Shown piece by piece: positions 24,001-33,000 of a stretch of 64,000 bases of DNA. The stretch comes from Liolophura sinensis. Its lineage: Eukaryota; Mollusca; Polyplacophora; Chitonida; Chitonidae. Positions within the stretch are counted from its first letter, which is position 1. Each line of letters opens with the position of its first letter. The stretch covers positions 14,001,504-14,065,503 of the forward strand of contig NC_088298.1 of NCBI RefSeq assembly GCF_032854445.1, given 5' to 3'. The notes below the pieces were generated by a model. The model was not told where the DNA came from. It saw only the letters and a program-made list of their open reading frames with translations, and made no database searches. The translations under genes were made by a program, and so were the position numbers.

Positions 24001-27000
24001 GTATATGAAAATGGTAAAAAAATACATAAAAGGCATGAAGAATACAGGAATATGATGATGAGGGCTCAAAATTAACATCCGTTAACCACCTTCCCCACAT
24101 GGGCACAATTTGCTTTGGACACCCTAAACTGCAGTAATGGCTGTCGTGGAACTGTCATGGAATGACTGCTCTGGGGACAGCCAGCTGGAAAATCCCATTT
24201 TGAGGCCTGAATGAGATAAGCATGGAAAACATTATCACCAGCTTCCGGCTTTCCATGAACAGCATAAGCTGTCTTTATTGTTAACCAAAAGGAACACAGA
24301 AAAACAAGCACTTTCACCTATTTTCTGTTTCATCACATCTAACAAAACAGCATTTTCCCCTCACTATCTCCAATTGTTTATATTTAAAACTGAACTCTTC
24401 CTATATTATAGTCACAAGTAAATTGCGCTGGGACTCCAAAACATTGCTTCAATAACCACTGGAATTTGTGATTTGTGGTGAAATACTGACCAATCATGGT
24501 TGTGTTTTCACTGCCCTTGAAGATGATCTTGAGAGATTGCGGGGCAAACATGATGTTCTGTATAAACTCCACGTACTTGAGCAATGCTGCAGCCGCAGAC
24601 AGACAATAATACCTGCCCAAATATACAAATATTTGTTGTTTCATTAACATTTTTTAAATATTGTCCGCAGGATTGCCTTTTTGACAGGAAGCCTTCTGAT
24701 ACTGTATATACTTAGCTGGGAAATCTTGGGCATATACCTGGGAAACCAACAAACATTGATTACACCTGACTAATGATTTAAAATAAACTTGCACCAAATC
24801 CAGAGCCTCAATTATAGCAGATGACTTGTTGATCACAGACGACTGGTTTCAAACATTTATAATGAGGTCCAAAAATTTTCACACATGTAAATCCAATTAA
24901 AATTCAGATGTTTTCCATATACATTTGCAATGTACAAACACATACATGCAATCTGTGGACTGTGACTCTTTTAAGGTAAAGACAGCGATGTTATTTTCAT
25001 CTTTTAAATCACCATTCCATCACTATTCTTACTCCTGGTTGTAAAACACAATGTGCACGTGTTCAACCAAATCATGTATGATCATTATACCTTCGCTCTA
25101 CAGAAAACTACTTACTTTGATGCCAAATCCATATCCAATGTCTTCATTTCAGGCAGGCGAAGTTGTTTTATCATCTGTAAACCTGAGCAAACAAACAAAA
25201 CAAAGTAACACCACACCACACTAAATTTTAATATAACTTTAATAAATGGATATTATGCAGACCCTACATGCACAGCATTACATAATTTACAGCACTGCTG
25301 TACATGTTGTTCTGTGAGTGGAGGAAACCGCAGTGCCCAGGGTAATTAAACCATCAACATTAGGCAAGTTACAGAAAATTAAACACTGCCTTGTGTGATG
25401 CCAGAATTACATGTCATACTTGTGGTCTTCTGAATGAATGAAAGACTATGTTTAACAAGCTTACTGTCACCAAGGTCACTTAACAAGTAAATAAGGGCTG
25501 GCCGGTAGCAAAAACACTATAATGTTTCATGCTTTGTCTGTAGTGTCATTGCTGTTTGGATTCCCTTATCCTTCACTGGCAAAGCATCATATTAGAGAAA
25601 TTTTGTGAAGTACTGTGTAAAGCAGATTAATTAAATTTACAAACATAATTCTCTTATTTATATATCTGTGGAGCATTATGGTGGAAAGAAATGGTGCTGA
25701 GCCCATGGGAAATCCACGATCGTCCACAGATTGCATAATTCTCTGTCTCTTATATTCTGAACATTGACAGCAAACTTATTACACAATGTACCTTTCAAGA
25801 CTCTTTAGCTCATACAAAACCGATGATGTAAGTCAAATAAACAAATGCAAAACAACTTAAGAAAGCAAAATATACACGTACATGTCCACTACAGCCAACC
25901 AAAGCTAGGAGGTTCATCCATTTTTGAACTATTTGGCCTTCCTGACAAAAATTCCTTCTTGGGCGTAAACCCCTTCAATCATTATCAAAGGCCTAGAGTA
26001 GGTCCATCACTTGGAAGTTATTTTCTTTTTTCTTTATTTGGGCTAATGAAAAAGATTGGGATTTTTCAAAAAAATGAACTTTGAGGGGAAAAAAAAGAAA
26101 CAAAACAAACTAATAAAGTAAGCAGGGTTCCCACACTTTTGAAAAAATCTTTTCTGAGAACTTTCAAGGACTTAAATTGCGATTTTCCAGCACTTTCAAA
26201 GACCTTAATCCACATACTAACTATATTAAGGTAACTAGTTTGTACAATCACACAGCTGTACACATCTAATACTGAAGTCCCCCATAATGGCCACAGTGTC
26301 TGGTAATTTGAAAACCCACAGTCATATTCTTGAACTACCACTGGAATTAAACAAGAGTACTTGGACTTGGCTTGTCAGTATACATGGTACACATGCAGTG
26401 TGACTTTATTGGGCAACGGTGTCAATTACCTACATGTACAGCATGGTACTTCAGTGCTGACATCTCTCTAGTGTCAGTTACCTACATGTACAGCATGGTA
26501 TTTCAGCGCTGACATCTTTGCAGTGTTAGTTCCCTGCATGTACAGCATGGTATTTCAGTGCTGACATCTCTGTAGTGTCAGTTACCTGCATGTACAGCAT
26601 GGTACTTCAGTGCTGACATCTCTGTGGTGTCAGTAACCTGCATGCACAGCATGGTATTTCAGTGCTGACATCTCTGTAGTGTCAGTAACCTGCATGCACA
26701 GCATGGTACTTCAGTGCTGACATCTCTGTAGTGTCAGTTACCTACATGTACAGCATGGTACTTCAGTGCTGACATCTCTGTGGTGTCAGTAATCTGCATG
26801 CACAGCATTGTACTTCAGTGCTGACATCTCTGTAGTGTCAGTTACCTACATGTACAGCATGGTACTTCAGTGCTGACATCTCTGTAGTGTCAGTAACCTG
26901 CATGCACAGCATGTACTTCAATGCCGACATCTCTGTGGTGTCAGTAACCTGCATGCACAGCATGGTACTTCAGTGCTGACATCTCTGTAGTGTCAGTTAC

Positions 27001-30000
27001 CTACATGTACAGCATGGCACTTCAGTGCTGACATCTCTGTAGTGTCCCAAAACCCAAACCTCATACATGTACCCCTGTAGTGCCAAGGACCTGCCCCTTC
27101 ACAAACAGACACAGTGGTCAGGGGTGTATACATATGTACAGAATGGCACTTCAGTGCTGACACCTCTGTAGTGCCAAAGACCTGCCCCCTCACAAACAGA
27201 CACAGTGGTCAGGGGTGTATACATATGTACAGAATGGCACTTCAGTGCTGACATCTCTGTAGTGCCAAGGACCTGTCCCCTCACAAACAGACACAGTGGT
27301 CAGGGGTGTATACACATGTACAGAATGGCACTTCAGTGCTGACACCTCTGTAGTGCCAAGGACCTGCCCCCACACAAACAGACACAGTGGTCAGGGGTGT
27401 ACACACATGTACAGCACGGCACTTCAGTGCTGACACCCCTGTAGTGCCAAGGACCTGCCCCCACACAAGCAGACACAGTGGTCAGGGGTGTATGGGGTGT
27501 ATGTCCCAAAACCCAAGCCTCACACATGTACAGAATGGCACTTCAGTGCTGACACCCCTGTAGTGCCACGAACCTGCCCCCTCACAAACAGACACAGTGG
27601 TGTATGTCCCAAAACCCAAACCTCACACATGTACAGCATGGCACTTCAGTGCTGACACCCCTGTAGTGCCAAGGACCTGCCCCCTCACAAACAGACACAG
27701 TGGTCAGGGGTGTATACACATGTACAGAATGGCACTTCAGTGCTGACATCTCTGTAGTGCCAAAGACCTGCCCCCTCACAAACAGACACAGTGGTCTGGG
27801 GTGTATACACATGTACAGAATAGCACTTCAGTGCTGACACCCCGGTAGTGCCAAGGACCTGCCCCCACACAAACAGACACAGTGGTCAGGGGTGTATGGG
27901 GTGTATGTCCCAAAACCCAAACCTCACACACGTACAGCATGGCACTTCAGTGCTGACACCTCTGTAGTGCCAAGGACCTGCCCCCTCACAAACAGACACA
28001 GTGGTCAGGGGTGTACACACATGTACAGCATGGCACTTCAGTGCAGTAAAAAGGGGCCAATTTCTAAATTTCAAGTACTTATTTTGAAAATATGTGATTT
28101 TCAAGCGATTTCCAAGTCCAGCAATCACTTCATCCAAAATCAAGAACTTTCCAGGATTTTAAGGACCCTTTCGAACTCTGGTAGCTTCACCTTGGCTATC
28201 TACAATGAGCATATTTATATTGATTGGCCCTTGGAAAGAATGCTTATTGCCAGCCATTATTGTTAGTTTTTTTATTGTCAATGTCTTCCTAAGACTAGTA
28301 ATACTGTAAAATTGATACTCAGTCACAAAACAGTATGTCGTTGGCATACACAGTTTGGGGTGCTAAAGGTCACACAAGCACAATTCAGGCAAATGGGTCC
28401 AAAATGGCCTTCGAACTAAAGAGTGAGGGATTTTTTGTCCATTGTTACTACCCAGGAAGGTTACCTAGGTAACCAAATGTTATGACTTCATTTCCAGCAC
28501 AGCTCAAAAATATGGTGGTCATGCTAGGCTGATTTTTTGATACGCTGTAGTGAAAAAGGCATCCTGCACGCAGAGGTATGGCATGATGGCACCACGCAAA
28601 AATTACGGTATATATATTCTTAAGGTTGAAGTTGACAAATTTACTGCATAAATAGTAAGGAAAATCAATGAGCTTTCCATTCTGTAAAGTCTCCAGTTTA
28701 AGTGCATAGATTTTCTTCAGTGGAAAATTTGGGGGTCAAAATAAAACAAACAGTAATTCCTAAAATAAGTAATTATAACAAACCTTTAGTTTCGTTGAAA
28801 TACTTCCTCTGTATGGTTGAAATGCTGCTTCCTACAAAGGTGTCACTGATGATTTTGAACAGCTTTGTCATGCTTCCCCTCTCACCAGCTGTATGTGGTA
28901 GAACAATCTAGAAAAAAGAAAAAACAAACACCTTTCTATGTAGAAAAAAAGTACTTCATTATTAACTTAGGATTCAGATTTTATTGCCTGTTGACATTTG
29001 TTATTTATTTGATTTGTTCCACATTATAGCTAAGAATTTTCCACTTATACAATGAAGGTCAACTCCATGCATGAAGAAAATCAAACTGCTTAAGGTACCT
29101 GAACGTCATCAACCTTTGGTGAGTTACAAGAAAAAAAATGAAAAAAAAACAAAAAACACCACTGTACACTATGACATAATGTTCAGGAGAGAAAAAAAAT
29201 ACATATTTTTATCAAAACTTTGTTGACAGTGTTGTAAATTTGTCCAAACTTTGGAACAATTAATTAATTTGTGCCAAATTGCAAATAACTTCTAAAGTTT
29301 ATTACAACTGTGTAATTATCTTAAATTATATGAATACTTCAATCTATTTATTTATTTATTTATTTATTTGATTGGTGTATTACTCAAGAATATTTCACTT
29401 ATACAACGGCGGCCAGCATTAGGGTGGGAGGAAAGTGAGCAGAACCCGGGGGGAAACCCACAACTATTGGCAGGTTGCTGCCAGACCTTCCCACATACGA
29501 CCAGAGAGGAAGCCAGCATGAGCTGGACTAGAACACAGAGCAACCACATTGGTGAGAGGCCCCTGGGTCACTACACTTTGCTAGCACGCTAACCAACTGA
29601 GCCACGGAGGTCCCCAATCTGTAAAATTGTGCGTAAGTAATTCCAAAGAGAAGCGTTCTGAACACCCCAATATTTTGCCACTAACTAAACCATTATCAAT
29701 ATTGCACAGCTTATCTACTGGTAATGACACTAAAGTTCAACAAACAGCATTATATTTTATTTACTTTATACTTCTGTAGGACTGTGCATTTGTAGTTTAG
29801 TGTTAACCTTTACCTAGAATTTAAAGGTAGCCATATTAGTTTTCTTGCAACTAGTATGAACAGTGGTGGTAGCACCTTAGAGACCAACACTGGAAATACT
29901 GTACTTCACCTAAAGTTTCGACTGTAAAAATGCAATTTCAGCTGTACATGTACATACCAACAAGTTTTTCTGAGAAGAAATTAATCAAACGTCAAACACA

Positions 30001-33000
30001 GCCCATGTGGTGGCTGAATCAGTCAGAAATTATCAAGCAAAATGTGCCCTTCCAAAAAAAAAGTAAACTTTAGGTGAAACACAGTGCTTACTTCTATGGG
30101 ATTGTACAGTTGTAGCTTAGTCACAGCTTTCACATAGGTGACTGTGTCACAGAACTGAGACAGAACCAATACTGGGCTCCTTAGGTCAATACAAGCCATG
30201 CCGACTTCCCCTCGAGCCTGGCCACGCCCCTCCGTCAACGCTGTAACAACAATATTACACATCAATACATTTCTCAGATTTCTCAACTGTCTTACACAAC
30301 TGGAAAAGCCAAACATTATGATATAAAAACGTATGTGTGGTAAATGACCTACAAGTTTGCCCCTCAAAATATTAATGTCATAAAATATTAACTACTTTGT
30401 TGCAAACAGGTTTCCAGTAGGACATCATCCTGTCTGTCAACAAACTTCAAAACTCCTATTCTCTGAGAAAAATTCACACGGTCATAAAGTGTCAAAATTT
30501 CAGGTCGTTTTTACTCCAAGTGAATGGAACACATGTACAGTAATGAACATGTATGGTACACATGTACAGTTATGAACATGTATGGTACATATGTACAGTT
30601 ATGAACATGTATGGTACATATGTACAGTTATGAACATGTATGGTACATATGTACAGTAATGAACATGTATGGTACATATGTACAGTAATGAACATGTATG
30701 GTACATATGTACAGTAATGAACATGTATGGTACATATGTACAGTAATGAACATGTATGGTACACATGTACAGTAATGAACACCTATGTGCATGTAGGTTC
30801 AGAGAACAATGGTAGCCAGTTGAATATTCTCATAAATTTAACCAAAATCCAACTAATCTTTCTTACACTGTGTACATTTATACTGACATTAATTATCAAA
30901 TAATGGCCACAAAGACTTAAATTTGCTCTTTATATTTCACCCACCAACAATGACAGAAGACTCTTCTTCAGGAGTAGAAGAGCTGGAGTTGTATGGGGTC
31001 TCACTTGACGCCGAGGTTCCAGCTTGGGCATACCCTGGCGTTCCACCTCGGGCAGGCCCATGAGTATTGGCCCGGGAAGACCCTGGGGTCCTGGCTTGGG
31101 CAGAACCTGTGGTATTTCTTGGGGTGTTCACACCCAATGACGTGGAACTGCCCCTTGATCTGGGTTCTACACTATGGTGAAGGAATATTAAAGGGCAAAT
31201 GGTAATAAAAGTCATTAAGTTACCCATATGCTTCTACACTGTTTGTATAATAATAAAATCACACCTGACAGAGCAGATTTCAAAATGTAACAGTCAGTCA
31301 TAATGTCTCGTATTTCAAGTCTGAACAATAGACATCAAAAAATCTGATAGTCTGTCTACTGTACTTTACTTTTTTCAATCACACTTAACATATAATTCAA
31401 AAATTGGCAACGACTAGAAGATGGAGTGATACATGTAAGTTCCCAGTTGAGCTTAAATCCTTAATTTAAACTTACTTCCAACAATATGAAGAATTGGCTT
31501 TGCTGTTAAAATCTGTACTTAACATGCAGGATAGCTTGTTAGTTATTTGCTAGTACAGGTTTGTTCTAGGTCCTACGGTTTCCCCCTCCAAGTAATATAA
31601 GTGCAATATTCAATCAGGCAATCAACCCATCATGACAACATACTCAGGAGTTTGATTTGAGCCTTGTTTGTCAAGAGCTAGCGAACTTCTGATGGTCGCC
31701 ACTGAGGAACCTGGTAATAGTAGTAACTCTGAAACTACTGTTTGTTTATTTGATTGGAGTCAAATATCCTTTTCAACATTATTTCAGTCACATTATGATT
31801 GTGTGTCCTTGTAGCAAACTGAACCTAATGATGACATATAGTGCTGCCTCACTGGAACACAATGATAAGACACGAGGCACGACACTCAAAAGAGTCACAA
31901 ACTATGCTGACACTAGGTCAACCAGTACTTATTTCTATTCATACTGATGTCTACAACAACTACTGTAAGTTCCCTCCTTAAAAGATGCTGTCTGTTCATC
32001 ACTGGTAACACCTTGACAAGTTGCTTCAGAGTATAGTTTTCAGCTACGTGTACATGCATAGTGACCCTGACCTGCTTGTACTAGATTTCCCAGGATACAG
32101 GCCCCTGGGGGTGGAGAATCTGTTACATGCAGGTGTGCCAGATCCTGTGAGAGGACCCCTACTTGTGATCAAGGCTGTGTTCGGGGTTTCCAGCAAGGAG
32201 AAGTCTGTGTGCAGGAAAGAAGAGATTATAAGAAAACAAAACGGGATTTCTTGAAGTTTTAATCGAATGTCTTTTTTTTTTTTTTTTGGAACACAATCAA
32301 GATGATTTCAAATGAACTAAATGGCTGTGGAAGAAGTTTCTGTGACACAAATCCTAGACAGAGAAAATGCAATTTTTGCCAAGCAAGAGAAGAATGGGTT
32401 GACTTTAACACCCTCACAGTTGACAAGGATGATGTGCATGAATCTGAGAAACACAGGTTGCCACAGATACAGCACAGGGGTTACTTTCACAAAACTTTGT
32501 ATATCAATTTTTGTAATTTTTCTCATAAATGATGATGCTTTATGGCACTATAACCTAGACAATGTCTTTTACAAAAAAAGTTATGAGAAATGTGACTTAC
32601 AAAGTTTTGTGAAAGTGGCCCACACTGGACGAAGTAAAACATAAATATTACCAGCACATGTTAGCGTGAGTTGATAACTATACCATGAAAGACATGGCAT
32701 GGTGCTTTACTTTTCACTGAAAACAGGTGTGATTATTGAATGTTAGTTCCTTACTTTTTCTCTATTATGGTTATAACTAAGAAATCCATCGCAGAGAGCT
32801 ACTGTATCTAATGTTGCCACCTTTGTTACCCATGCAGCTATACATGAAACTCTTTGGTTTTATTTCTTAATATGGATTAAAAAAAGGTGGCCTAAACTAA
32901 ACTGTAAAAAAAAAAAAAAAAAAATTCTCAGCTTTCTGTTTGGGGCCTAGCAATAAATCCCTGTATGTAAAATATGCATAACATAGAGCGCTTATCACGA

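Noticed and set aside
26993-28143. Several 61-85 codon frames with repeated [11 protein letters not shown]-type sequence
   Set aside because: Products of the 91-bp minisatellite; no splice sites, start context or family support.
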